Of a stretch of DNA of 64,000 nucleotides, positions 20,638 to 31,000 are shown one piece after another. Position 1 is the first letter of the stretch; every line of letters starts with the position of its first letter. Below the pieces are notes generated by a model that made no database searches, was not told the DNA's origin, and saw only the letters and a list, made by a program, of their open reading frames with translations. The DNA is taken from assembly GCA_902566635.1 (NCBI GenBank), contig CACFJP010000004.1, positions 1 through 64,000 on the forward strand, read 5' to 3'. The stretch comes from an uncultured Bacteroidota bacterium. Its GTDB lineage: Bacteria > Bacteroidota > Bacteroidia > Flavobacteriales > Flavobacteriaceae. The position numbers and the translations under genes were made by a program.

Positions 20638-22814
20638 CGACTTAGCAAGACTTTAAAATTTTGAATCTTATCGTGCTGTTGGATTTGAATAAAATATAAC
20701 CCTACATTTAGTAACGATAAATCTAGTTTATTTTCATTAGAAATTTTTTGTTCAAATAATTTTTTTCCGGTCATAGAGAAAACCGAGCACTTAACTTGGG
20801 TATCATTTCCAGAAATAAAAATAAGACCAGATGTTGGGTTTGGGAAAATCGTTATTGGCTTGATCTCCTGCGACTGTTTATTAAGTGTTGAAGAAAGATT
20901 AAAAACAAAACTACTGATGGAATTGGGAGTGAAATCTGTTTCTATAAATCGATGATTATCAATAACATCAACTTCTGAGTTGTTAAAATCAAGATTATTA
21001 TCCGTTTTATAGCGTAATATTTCAAATGTATTATAAGGAATCTCAAGAGTCATCGGAATCGATTGGTCACCTGAATTAAAAACATGCATAACCAGTTGAT
21101 TTTCTTTGGGATGGAGGAATGTGGTAATATGCAAATCGCTTTCAAGATAGTTGTGAGACACTCTAATAAATCCCTTACCCGATAAAGTTGAAAAGTGTTT
21201 AAACGCATAATAACGTTTTGGAGTGATGACGTTCTCTGTATCATCCCAAACCACTAAACCAGAGGAACCTTCTTTATCACCCACTTCTGGCGTTGCATAT
21301 ATGTGATAATCAAAAAGTAAGTGAACCAAATAAGCTGTCATTCCACCTTCATTAAAACCTCTAGTCATCCACAGAATATAATCTGATGCGTCGGTCATAC
21401 TAAAATCTAAACTTTTCAAGTTTGCAGATTCGGTCACCCACACTGGCTTTCCATCAGCTTCTGACGTAAGGGCTGACCAATTGGCATTATGTTCTGAGTC
21501 ATAATAGGTATGGGTAGCGACAACATCTACTGCGCTTTTGGTCGCTGAATCTTGAAACATGTACTTTATGTAGCTTACAGCCGAATTTACAGCTGTTAAT
21601 TTATCGCTATCCCCTGGGCTTACTCTAGCCGCCTCAGGACTTATAATATCGACCGACGAAAAGGAAGAATTATTTAGCCGAGTTCTTAGAACTGGAATAA
21701 CATTCACCAGATCACTAGGGGTGAAATTCATAGATTCATAGGTGTTTAGATAATCAGGTTCGTTTGTGATAGACACCTCAGTGACATCAACATCAAAATA
21801 TTGTTTTAGTCCCTCGAGAAAAATCTCTATGTATTCTGAAAACTCTTGCTCCATACCCCCTTTTAATGTGTTGAGTGATACATCCTCATTAGCTGAGCTA
21901 CGTTTGTGTGATTCGTTTACTTTCATCCAACCAGGAGCGCTGTTGCAATTCCCTACTAAATGATCAATGCCAACTTCGCTTTTTGAAATGGCCCTTTGAA
22001 TTGTTTCTCCAACTTTGAATGGTTCCCCATTATAGTAATTCCAAGAAGTATTTGATAGATTAATCGAGTTTGGGTCATCATTATCATTTTGATTGTTTTC
22101 TATGGAGTGATGAATAAAAAAACGAAGCATATTGATTTTTAAATCCTTGTAAATCAAATCTTCAACGATTTCTATTTTTGATTGTGATAAATTATTTAAG
22201 TAGTCTGTTCTTCGTTTTATTCCACCCCCAAAGCCTTGAATCGTTTGAAAACGCTCATTGATATTGATCGAAATCGCATTACCCGGCATTGCATTAATTT
22301 CATCTAAATAATAAGTCGAATTTGCATCTAGATAGCGAAAACTTATTTGGTAGCTTGGTACACTTTCGCTAGTTGCAAAAGTATGTGAATACTGTTTCCA
22401 ATTTTGCGTCAGTTCAAAAGTAGTTTGCTTAAAAACTGAAACGCCAATAGTGGGGTCACTCAAACATAATTTCAATTGTGAAGCAGGTTGATCTGATGCA
22501 GCTTTTGCAAAAAAGGAGATGGTTACTTTTTGATTCGCACCCACAGAAAACTGGTGGTCAGACTTTGTTTGCACACTGTATTGATGGCTACCTAATGCAT
22601 TCACCTGCGTCCGAAGTGCTTTTGTGCTACCAAACAATTCGTTATTATCAACTACATCAAAGATTGCATTTGACCCACCTATCGACTGATTTGTCCAGAA
22701 ACTAAATCCATTATCAGATGTCTGCTCAAACTCTCCATTTTGTATGGGTAACTCTTGCGAAAATGAACTCATCACACACAAAACAATCGTAAGAAATACA
22801 ATTAAATATTTCAT
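20634..22814 (-). CDS. Secreted GH30 glycoside hydrolase with N-terminal CBM-like module and T9SS signal
   Basis: 726 residues: signal peptide to about 20, a beta-sandwich carbohydrate-binding-like module (about 22-178, CBM4/9 style with a final YYLDEI strand), a GH30 (beta/alpha)8 domain with side beta-domain (about 180-635), and a T9SS type A sorting domain (IFPNPTSG to the end). The probable acid/base is E352 (SITNEPDY) and the nucleophile E462 (WVTESAN). GH30 enzymes in xylan loci are usually endo- or exo-xylanases, which is the inferred role. The sorting domain puts it at the cell surface or outside. It is cotranscribed with galM and starts only 28 bases from the divergent GH43. Confidence 0.88.
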   Translation of the reverse strand: MKYLIVFLTIVLCVMSSFSQELPIQNGEFEQTSDNGFSFWTNQSIGGSNAIFDVVDNNELFGSTKALRTQVNALGSHQYSVQTKSDHQFSVGANQKVTISFFAKAASDQPASQLKLCLSDPTIGVSVFKQTTFELTQNWKQYSHTFATSESVPSYQISFRYLDANSTYYLDEINAMPGNAISININERFQTIQGFGGGIKRRTDYLNNLSQSKIEIVEDLIYKDLKINMLRFFIHHSIENNQNDNDDPNSINLSNTSWNYYNGEPFKVGETIQRAISKSEVGIDHLVGNCNSAPGWMKVNESHKRSSANEDVSLNTLKGGMEQEFSEYIEIFLEGLKQYFDVDVTEVSITNEPDYLNTYESMNFTPSDLVNVIPVLRTRLNNSSFSSVDIISPEAARVSPGDSDKLTAVNSAVSYIKYMFQDSATKSAVDVVATHTYYDSEHNANWSALTSEADGKPVWVTESANLKSLDFSMTDASDYILWMTRGFNEGGMTAYLVHLLFDYHIYATPEVGDKEGSSGLVVWDDTENVITPKRYYAFKHFSTLSGKGFIRVSHNYLESDLHITTFLHPKENQLVMHVFNSGDQSIPMTLEIPYNTFEILRYKTDNNLDFNNSEVDVIDNHRFIETDFTPNSISSFVFNLSSTLNKQSQEIKPITIFPNPTSGLIFISGNDTQVKCSVFSMTGKKLFEQKISNENKLDLSLLNVGLYFIQIQQHDKIQNFKVLLSR

Positions 22815-22842
22815 TTTTCTATATTAGGGTTAAAATTGACCA

Positions 22843-24540
22843 TTGAATAGTACTTTAAATTCATTCAATAACAACTTTTGTTCATACTGGCAAAAAATCA
22901 TATTTATTGTTGCTATTGGCTCTTTAAATGCGCAAACTTTTAAAAATCCAATTTTAGCAGGGGGATATCCCGATCCATCAATATGCAGGGTTGGAGATGA
23001 ATTTATTATGGCCAACTCATCTTTTGAGTATTTTCCTGCATTACCGATTCACAAAAGCAAAGATCTGGTGAATTGGGAATTGGTAGGTCATGGTCTAAAC
23101 CGATTGGAACAAGTTTCAGGGCAGATAAATTTGACTGATGTGCAGTCGAATGGAGGGATATATGCGCCTACCATTCGTTATAATAATGGAAAATATCATA
23201 TCGTAACAACCAATGTTTATTACGATGAAGTAAAACAAAGATCAACTGCTACCAACTTTATCATTACATCCTCAAAACCTGAAGGACCATGGTCAAATCC
23301 AATTGTCATTAAAGACGCACCAGGGATAGACCCAGACATCTTTTTTGATGACGATGGTAGGGTTTGGTATACAGGGATGCATCAACCATCTAATCCAACT
23401 TTTTCTGATGAAAAAGAAATATGGATACAAGAGTTGAATCCTAATAGCTTTCAGCTTATCGGCCAGCGTTTTTTTGTTTGGAGGGGTGCATGTGGTGGTG
23501 TTTGGGCAGAGGGGCCACACATCTACAAAAAAGATGGTAAATATTATTTAATAATTGCTGAAGGCGGTACTTCATTCAATCACTCTATTATGGTAGCTGT
23601 GAGCGATACCATCATAGGTCCTTATGTTTCCAATGAACGCAATCCTATTTTTAGCTCTAGGCATTTGTCCTATGACAACTGGGTAAACAGTACTGGGCAT
23701 GGAGATTTGGTTGAGCTTGAGGATGGTAGATGGTATATTGTGATGTTAGGTGTTCGAGGAGACGTAAAGCGAAAATCAAATATGGGACGAGAAACATTTA
23801 TCGCTCCTGTTTCTTGGGAAAGAGAGCCCTATGAGTGGAAAGAAAGAAAAATAGTATGGCCTGTCATTGCTCCTCAGTCTGGGAAGATTCTGAAAAATAA
23901 TCCAATTATTTTTAGTGAAACCATCGAAAACAAGGGGACTTTTTTTGTTGATGAATTCAATGACACCAATTTGGATCTTGCATGGAACCACAGACGAGCG
24001 CCAATGCAAAATATGTTTGATTTGGTAAGCAATCCTGGTTCTTTAAGAGTGTACACCAATCCCAACAAATTGCAAGAGAGAAAACGTGCAAATTTTACCG
24101 GAATCAAGCAGACTGAAAGTGAATTCAGTTTTGAAACGAAAATGACTTTTTCTCCTTCAGGCAATAGCGACGAGTCAGGTATTGCTATCGTCCAAAAAGA
24201 CAATAATTTTTTATCATTTACCATAAAAAAATTAGGAGATGATTTTTCTCTTGAGCTAAAACTTATGAATAAAATAGAGACGAGTATTGACTCAAAAAAA
24301 ATTGACTATAATTCTGCATTGCCAATTCAGTTAAAAGTAGAATCATATCTCAATAGTTATCGATTTTATTTTGCTCTAAAAAATGACGATTTCCAGTTGT
24401 TTACAGAAACTCCTGCAGATTGTTTGTTGAGTTATGGATATACTGGCGCGCATATTGGTTTGTATGCAACGAGCAATGGGCAGATTAGCACTGGATACGC
24501 TGATTTTGATAGGGTTGAATATACATCTGTGAAAAAATGA
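22843..24540 (+). CDS. GH43 beta-xylosidase/arabinofuranosidase with C-terminal ConA-like domain
   Basis: 565 residues. The five-bladed GH43 propeller (about 30-335) shows the catalytic triad: Asp in GGYPDPSI, Asp in PGIDPDIFFDD and Glu in VWAEGPHIYKKDGK. SSFEYFPALPIHKSKDLVNW is typical of the beta-xylosidase-type subfamilies that carry a C-terminal ConA-like domain, seen here at about 365-562. The reading frame is closed by a TGA at 22837-22839 and lacks an ATG before the signal-like segment, so a TTG start at 22843 is assumed. The hydrophobic run KIIFIVAIGSLNAQ indicates export. No T9SS tail is present, so it is probably periplasmic. The downstream esterase gene overlaps by four bases. Confidence 0.87.
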   Translation: MNSTLNSFNNNFCSYWQKIIFIVAIGSLNAQTFKNPILAGGYPDPSICRVGDEFIMANSSFEYFPALPIHKSKDLVNWELVGHGLNRLEQVSGQINLTDVQSNGGIYAPTIRYNNGKYHIVTTNVYYDEVKQRSTATNFIITSSKPEGPWSNPIVIKDAPGIDPDIFFDDDGRVWYTGMHQPSNPTFSDEKEIWIQELNPNSFQLIGQRFFVWRGACGGVWAEGPHIYKKDGKYYLIIAEGGTSFNHSIMVAVSDTIIGPYVSNERNPIFSSRHLSYDNWVNSTGHGDLVELEDGRWYIVMLGVRGDVKRKSNMGRETFIAPVSWEREPYEWKERKIVWPVIAPQSGKILKNNPIIFSETIENKGTFFVDEFNDTNLDLAWNHRRAPMQNMFDLVSNPGSLRVYTNPNKLQERKRANFTGIKQTESEFSFETKMTFSPSGNSDESGIAIVQKDNNFLSFTIKKLGDDFSLELKLMNKIETSIDSKKIDYNSALPIQLKVESYLNSYRFYFALKNDDFQLFTETPADCLLSYGYTGAHIGLYATSNGQISTGYADFDRVEYTSVKK

Positions 24541-25388
24541 AGGTCAAACTTTTGTATGTTGTTTTGATGTTAAGTTTAATATCGTGCAAACGAATTGATA
24601 TTACCTCACAATCTTTGGAAAGTAAAATTCTTACTTCTAAAACGATTTTATTCGATCAACAAATTGATGGTAATATGATTAGTCGTCCTGTAATTATTAA
24701 AACCTGTGCAAAAATTGATAATTTAAAGTCGTATCCCATAGTTATTGCTCTCCATGGCAGAGGGGGCTCAAACAAAAATTGGGTGCAACCGCTTTCTAAG
24801 TTCACAAATTCAGGTGAATTTATTGGTGTGTACCCTCAAGGTCATCTAAACTCATGGAATTTAGGTCAAGAACCCTCAAATGCAGATGACATTGCATTTA
24901 TTTCCAATGTCATAGACACTTTACTATCCTATTCCAATGTAGATGAGAATAAGATTTTTGCAGTGGGGAATTCTAATGGCTCAGGTATGGTGAATATGTT
25001 GGGAGGTGTCAACAAAAGGTTAAAAGCAATAGCACCCATAGCATCACAGTTGACTGAGCGAACAGAAATAAAGTCAAACGCAATTCCTCTTTCTGTTTTT
25101 CAGGTCAATGGCGATCAAGATTTACTAATTCCAATCGGCGGGGGAATGAAACTTGGGCATCCATTTTTGAGTGTTTCTGAAAGTGCGAAAAAGTGGGCTT
25201 CAAATTTTAATTGCAACAAATATGTAGCTGTTGAAGAAGCAGAACAATCAATTTCACATACATACTTTGATTGTGATGATAACGTGGTTGTTAAATACCT
25301 AGTTCTTAAGGGAGCAGGACATAATATCTCTAGGTATTATTCATCGCTCTGGAACGATGTTTGGGATTTTTTCAGCTCACTTGACTAA
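24537..25388 (+). CDS. Lipoprotein esterase, CE1/PHB-depolymerase-like
   Basis: 283 residues with an alpha/beta-hydrolase fold. A lipoprotein signal ends at Cys17 (LMLSLISCKR). The oxyanion region is IALHGRGGSNKNW. The nucleophile is S146 in the elbow GNSNG, the likely acid Asp is in NGDQDLLIP and the His is in GAGHNI. The sequence resembles CE1 acetyl-xylan or feruloyl esterases and polyhydroxybutyrate depolymerases. In this context removal of acetyl or other acyl groups from xylan is inferred. Basic and neutral residues after the Cys suggest a periplasm-facing anchor. It is translationally coupled (ATGA) to the GH43 gene. Confidence 0.78.
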   Translation: MKVKLLYVVLMLSLISCKRIDITSQSLESKILTSKTILFDQQIDGNMISRPVIIKTCAKIDNLKSYPIVIALHGRGGSNKNWVQPLSKFTNSGEFIGVYPQGHLNSWNLGQEPSNADDIAFISNVIDTLLSYSNVDENKIFAVGNSNGSGMVNMLGGVNKRLKAIAPIASQLTERTEIKSNAIPLSVFQVNGDQDLLIPIGGGMKLGHPFLSVSESAKKWASNFNCNKYVAVEEAEQSISHTYFDCDDNVVVKYLVLKGAGHNISRYYSSLWNDVWDFFSSLD

Positions 25389-25447
25389 AATCACATTTCA
25401 TTATAAATTATGACGTATAACTTCTACTTCAACAGTAAATCATTTGA

Positions 25448-25455
25448 TAGTTTTG
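25448..25455 (+). promoter_or_regulatory. Possible -7 promoter box upstream of the GH10 gene
   Basis: TAGTTTTG matches TAnnTTTG exactly, 21 bases before the ATG at 25477. No TTTG is found at -33. The 88-base gap suggests the GH10 gene may have its own start of transcription in addition to read-through from GH43 and the esterase. Confidence 0.3.
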
Positions 25456-25476
25456 TATCAAAACAAACATAAATTG

Positions 25477-26844
25477 ATGAATAAATCTCGCCTATTTCTT
25501 ATAGTGTTTTTGATTTGCTTTGTTGTAAAATCTCAACAATATGATGTTCATATTCCATGGAGATTGGAAGGTGCTAATGAGCGTATCGATACATATCGAA
25601 AAGGTAAAGCAAAACTTCTTTTAGTTTTGAATGATCAAAAGACTGAATCTGCGAATTTGAAACTAGAGTTAGTCAACCATGCATTTAACTTTGGCGTTTC
25701 AATGACTCAAGAAGGAGCCTTTGAAGGGACAGCATACCAAGACATGTACAGGCAAAGAGTTTCTGAGGTATTTAATTTCGTTACACTTGGTTTCTATTGG
25801 AGTGCCAGGGATGAAAAAAGAGATCTAAGTGGTTTCAATAAAACTATGGATGATAAAATATCCTGGGCAGTTAGAAATAAATTGAAAATTAAGGGGCATC
25901 CATTGCTTTGGCATGAATCACTTCCAAAATGGGTAATTAACAACAATGATCCTGAAGAGTTGGAAAAAATTATTTACACTCGGATTAAGGATTTGATACT
26001 TTCATATCCAGAAATAAAATATTGGGATGTGTACAATGAGGCTGTTGCACCTTTCAAGGAGCATGTAACTCCTAGTGGCGTCACTCGTTGGATAAAATAT
26101 AAGGGTGGAATTTACCCTGCAATGCTCGAATTATACGATTTTGTGAACCAAATCGATTCATCTAAGATATACACCAATAACCATTATCATCCCAAAGACC
26201 CTGAATTTTTTAAGTTGAATGAATTTTTTATTGAGAAAGGAGTTGGTTATCAAGCGATTGGGATGCAAGCGCATATGCAAACGCAGGATAATGTGTTTGA
26301 GGAGCAAGAACTCATCGACCTGATAGATTCATTTGTCCCACTGGGCAAAGACATTCAATTTACTGAAGTAACTGTTACGAGTTCTAAGCTTTTTAAGGAC
26401 TGGAAGGACCACCAAGTTTTTTTGAATAAAAGAAAAGAGTTCAGTAGAAAAGGTAAACAATTGACGTTGCCAAGCCTCGAAGAAAGAGAGAACTATCAAG
26501 CTGCATACATCAAAGACTTTTATACGTTTTTATTTAGTCAGCCAAGTGTGAGCTCTGTGACAATGTGGAATTTGACAGATCAGAATGCTTGGAGAGGACA
26601 TGCGGGTGGTATTTTGGATCAAGAATTGCAGCCTAAAAAAGCATTTTACACCCTAAAAACCTTAATTAAAGAAACCTGGACCACAAGTATTAAAGAAGAT
26701 ATAAACCTCAACGAAGAGTTTCATTTTACTGGGTTTTATGGTCAATATGAGGGAACTGTTTCAGTTGGCAATAAACGCTACAAATTTTCTTTTGATCATA
26801 ATAAAGAAAATGAGGGTGTGGTCAAAATTAAACTCAAGGGGTAA
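25477..26844 (+). CDS. GH10 endo-beta-1,4-xylanase
   Basis: 455 residues with a signal peptide (MNKSRLFLIVFLICFVVKSQ). After it comes a short beta-domain (about 22-75, ANERIDTYRKG...), the GH10 barrel (about 75-405) and a small C-terminal beta-module (FYGQYEGTVSVGNKRYKF). Acid/base E188 (WDVYNEAV) and nucleophile E297 (QFTEVTV) are in place, and HPLLWHE is the family substrate motif. The N- and C-terminal additions resemble those of plant-type GH10 proteins. It would cleave xylan backbone internally. With no T9SS tail it is probably periplasmic, acting on imported oligomers. ATG 25477 is chosen over the TTG at 25444 because it begins a clean signal peptide. Confidence 0.93.
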   Translation: MNKSRLFLIVFLICFVVKSQQYDVHIPWRLEGANERIDTYRKGKAKLLLVLNDQKTESANLKLELVNHAFNFGVSMTQEGAFEGTAYQDMYRQRVSEVFNFVTLGFYWSARDEKRDLSGFNKTMDDKISWAVRNKLKIKGHPLLWHESLPKWVINNNDPEELEKIIYTRIKDLILSYPEIKYWDVYNEAVAPFKEHVTPSGVTRWIKYKGGIYPAMLELYDFVNQIDSSKIYTNNHYHPKDPEFFKLNEFFIEKGVGYQAIGMQAHMQTQDNVFEEQELIDLIDSFVPLGKDIQFTEVTVTSSKLFKDWKDHQVFLNKRKEFSRKGKQLTLPSLEERENYQAAYIKDFYTFLFSQPSVSSVTMWNLTDQNAWRGHAGGILDQELQPKKAFYTLKTLIKETWTTSIKEDINLNEEFHFTGFYGQYEGTVSVGNKRYKFSFDHNKENEGVVKIKLKG

Positions 26845-26847
26845 GTT

Positions 26848-28068
26848 TTAATTTCTAATGTTAGCATATTTGAACTGGTCTTCCAAGGAAACTCCATAAA
26901 TCCCCTCAAGCTCCTCTATATTTTTGCGATAAAATTTTGTCTCAGGTGGCATACTCAACGATTTCCAAAATGCTTCATCATAATTTGGCGCATAATTTGA
27001 CATATCCAAATTCGAAGCACTCTCCTCAGTTTGAAACAAAGATTTATTTTCAATCAAATCAAGTACATAAACTTCATGCCGATAAGCAATCGGAATGTAA
27101 ATAGGAGGTTTTTTTGCTGCACTTATCATCGCTCTTCTTATGTTTTCATTAAGCTTGGATGCACCTTTCCATTCTCTTTGGTGATAGCTGAGGTAAAGCT
27201 TATCGGCTTTATTGTTCTTGTATATGTAGGTGGCAGTTAATGATTTGCCAATTTGAGGTTTTTTCTCCATTTCCAGCCTAAAAATTTTAGAACTGTCTAG
27301 CCCAATATATAGCGTAATCGTTTCCTGTCCACTGATATCCCCTTGAACAATGATTACATCTTCGTCATCGTATGTGCTGTTCCCAATCGTGTCCCATTTA
27401 TAGGATTTTACATTTATCCCTTTGCGTAAAGGATTGTTGTATTCCATATATTTCAACGCATGTAATTTTTGTTCATTTTTAACAAATCTGTAATCTGCGG
27501 ATGTTCTTGTATTTTCAATCGAAAATTTGTTCAGATACGAGCTTGGCCCTCGATCAATCGCCTTTATGTTTTGCTCGATTAAAAACCTGCAAGTATTATC
27601 CTCTACAGACCAACGCCTGTACAGCAAATCCAACTCATGGTTTTTGTTCAGGGTGTTTTCTTTCAATTTTTTTAACGCCTGCTGAACATAAAATGAGGTT
27701 GAATTTACAACTACTTCATTCAATGATGTTGTCTTTTCTTCAAGAACTATAACCATTTTTTCATTTTTCACGAGTTGTGAAATAGGCAATGTGTAGGTAG
27801 AAAAACCAAGCGATGAAATACTCAATGTGTCTTCCAATTCGGCATTCGAAATTTGAAAATAAAAAGTCCCATCTTCTGTTGAGCTGGTTCCAATATTTTT
27901 AGACACAATACCAATCGCTGCAAAGGGAATCTCATAGCCAGTATTGTCAATCACCTTACCCGAAACAGGAATATTCTTTTGTGCGTTTAAAGTGAGTGGC
28001 ATAAAAATCATTAAGAAGATAAATACTAAAAAATACCCATTCATTTCTTTGTGATACTTATTGTTCAT
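26848..28068 (-). CDS. CarboxypepD_reg-like domain protein coupled to HTCS
   Basis: 406 residues. A signal peptide (hydrophobic FLVFIFLMIFMPLTLNAQ) is followed by a carboxypeptidase-regulatory-like beta-sandwich (about 35-115, VSGKVIDNTGYEIPFAAIGIV... ending in KTTSLNEVVV). A C-terminal part of about 290 residues does not suggest a known enzyme. The domain is the one found at the N-terminus of SusC-type receptors, but here no TonB plug or barrel follows. Its ATG overlaps the HTCS stop by four bases, so the two are made together. An envelope-located accessory or signalling role is possible. The function is unknown. Confidence 0.65.
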   Translation of the reverse strand: MNNKYHKEMNGYFLVFIFLMIFMPLTLNAQKNIPVSGKVIDNTGYEIPFAAIGIVSKNIGTSSTEDGTFYFQISNAELEDTLSISSLGFSTYTLPISQLVKNEKMVIVLEEKTTSLNEVVVNSTSFYVQQALKKLKENTLNKNHELDLLYRRWSVEDNTCRFLIEQNIKAIDRGPSSYLNKFSIENTRTSADYRFVKNEQKLHALKYMEYNNPLRKGINVKSYKWDTIGNSTYDDEDVIIVQGDISGQETITLYIGLDSSKIFRLEMEKKPQIGKSLTATYIYKNNKADKLYLSYHQREWKGASKLNENIRRAMISAAKKPPIYIPIAYRHEVYVLDLIENKSLFQTEESASNLDMSNYAPNYDEAFWKSLSMPPETKFYRKNIEELEGIYGVSLEDQFKYANIRN

Positions 28069-31000
28069 TTTTGAATTGATAATTCTTTTTTATCCTTGTT
28101 ATTTAACCTATATTCTTTTGGTATCAGCCCTGTATACTCCTTAAATCTTTTGGTATAATAGGATGGTGATGAAAAACCAACCTTGTAGCATATTTCTCCA
28201 ATGGTCATATCAGTTATCTCTAAAAGTTCTTTTGACTTTTCTAACCTCATTTTACGAATCATTTCATTGGCAGATTTCCCAGTCAATTCTTTAATTTTAC
28301 GATATAATTTACTCCGGCTAAGAGCAAGCTCATCAGCGAGATCTTGAACACACAAATCTTCTTTTGATAAGTTTTCATTAATGATATTAATGATATTTGC
28401 AAGAATTTTTTTGTTTCCCCCTGTCGCGCTTATATCTAAGTCTAGACTATTAAAATAGGTCTCATAAAATCTTTCTTTTGACTTAATGAGTTGTTGTAAA
28501 TGGGTTTTCAAAAGATCAATACTAAATGGCTTTTTAAGATAAATATCAGCCCCTGAATCGATCCCATGTATTCTATCACTCTCTCCTACTTTTGCTGTCA
28601 GCATAACGATAGGAATATTCATTGTGGATTTCTCAGACTTTAATAACCTTGTCATTTGAAATCCATCCATTTCTGGCATCATTACATCGGCAATAATGAT
28701 GTCAGGTTTGTTTTTCCTAGCTATTTCTAAACCATTTTTTCCATTAGGTGCCTCAAGAACTTTGTACAAGCTTCTTAATTCATACTTTAGATACTCGCGC
28801 AATTCCATATTATCTTCCACGATTAATATTGTGTCGCGTTTAGAAAGTTTTGAGTTTTCAAGAGGAAGTTCATCAATAAAACCACTGAAATTCTTCGATT
28901 GTAATTGCGATAATTTTTTTCCGTTAAGAAGCTGTTTATTTTCATAAAATTGAATTTTAACATCAGGAATAAATACTTTAAAAGATGTCCCAACACCCTG
29001 TTCACTTTGCACTACAATTTTCCCCTTGTGATAATCGACAAATTTCTTGACTACCTCTAAACCGATCCCAGTACCACTGTAATATTGTTCATTATTTTCT
29101 TCACTCTGATAAAACCGATTGAAAATTTTCTTTATATTTTTTTTGTTGATTCCAATACCTGTATCTGTAATGTCAAATTCGAATCCACTTTGCACATTTT
29201 TCTCATCAATTAATGGGAACACTAGCCCTTGATTGTGATGTGATACTTTAACTCTTATTTTTCCATTTTCGCTTGTTGCCTTAAAAGCGTTTGACAATAA
29301 ATTAAAAAGAATTTTATCAAACATGGATGTGTCAACCATTATCTCATTTGGTATTGATTTTTCAAAATCAATTTGAAAATCAATTTTGCGAAAATTAGCT
29401 TCTTCAATAAAGTTAGAAGTAATATTTGTCATGATTTTCACCAAATCGACTTTTTGAATTTGAACTTTAAGTTCACTAAACTGCATTTTTCTAAAATCCA
29501 TGAGCTCATCAATAAGACGCTTTAATCTCTTTGTGTTACGATGTATGATTTTATGCTTATCTATGATTTCGATCGGAAGATTAGTAATATGCTTATCTTT
29601 AATCAAGGACTCCAAAGGATTCAAAATTAGTGTTAAAGGAGTTCTAAATTCATGCGATATATTGGTAAAGAATTGAATTTTCTTGGCATTTAACTCTTCA
29701 TTTTGCTTTCGCTGACCACGTTCAAGCTCTGCCTTTCTTTTTTCAGATATTCTGAGGGTAATTAATCTATATATATAGTATCCTGCCGATAGAAAAACGA
29801 TTACATATAAAAATTTTGCCCACCAACTGAGCCACCAAGGAGAGAGGACTTTTATAAAAATTGTTTTTGGTTCATTGGTCCAATAGCCATCATTATTGGC
29901 AGCTTTAAGACTAAAGATATAGTCTCCTGGCTTGATGTTAGTGTAATTTGCAGATCGTTGTTGCCCAACATAGTTCCAATCTTCATCCAAACCATCAAGC
30001 ATATAGGCATAGCTGTTTTTTTCAGATCTGGTATGACTAACCCCCATATAGTCGATTGAGAATGATGATTGATCGTGTCTCAAAACCAGAGTGTCTAATT
30101 GATTGAGAGCTTTTTTAAGTGGTGAATTGTCTGAAACTATTATTTCACTATTTAAAATTTTCAGTTTTTGAAAGGTTAATTTAGGTAGGCTTTCATTTTT
30201 AGGTACACTAATGGGATTGAAGAAATTTATACCCTCTATTGTTCCGAAATAAAGTATGTTTTGTTCATTGTAGAATGAATTGCGATTAATATTATTGTTC
30301 AACAATCCATCACTTCTGTCAAAGACTCTGTAATTATCTGTGTCACCATTATATCGGATTAAACCATTATCTGTTCCTAACCAAAATGACCCATCATAGG
30401 TTTGTGTAATTGAGTTAATGGACATATTTCTAATTTCTTTTCCTTCTCCATGCCAAGTGATTTTATCTTCATTTGGTGAGTAACTTAGTAAGCCATAACC
30501 ATCTGTTCCAATCCATATTTTATTATTTGTGTCTTCATAAATAGAGAAGACAACAAAATTTGAACCAGAATTCTTAATCACACTTTCAATTTTTTCATTT
30601 ATTGAAGTAATCAATTTTATTTTTGGGTTATATCTGAAAAGACCTTTGCGTGTTCCCAGCCATACATTGTCGAACTCATCTACAATTATCTTTCTAATGT
30701 TCCCTTTATCAAGTTCAAGATCAATAAATTGATCATCATTGTAATGGGTTAATTTCCCAGTACTTAAATCATAGGAATGTAAGCCACCTAAAAAAGTACC
30801 AATCCAAACAACTTTACTTGAGTCCTCTGAAAAACTTACAACCCGGTTTGACATTAGTTTATTCGGAACAGAATCTGTATTTATATTCATAAAATTTGTC
30901 GTTCCGTTTCTTAATACGTATAACCCATTATACCATGATGCAATCCATATGTTATGTTGACTGTCAATAAATAAAGAAGTGATGTCAAGACTATTGAAAC

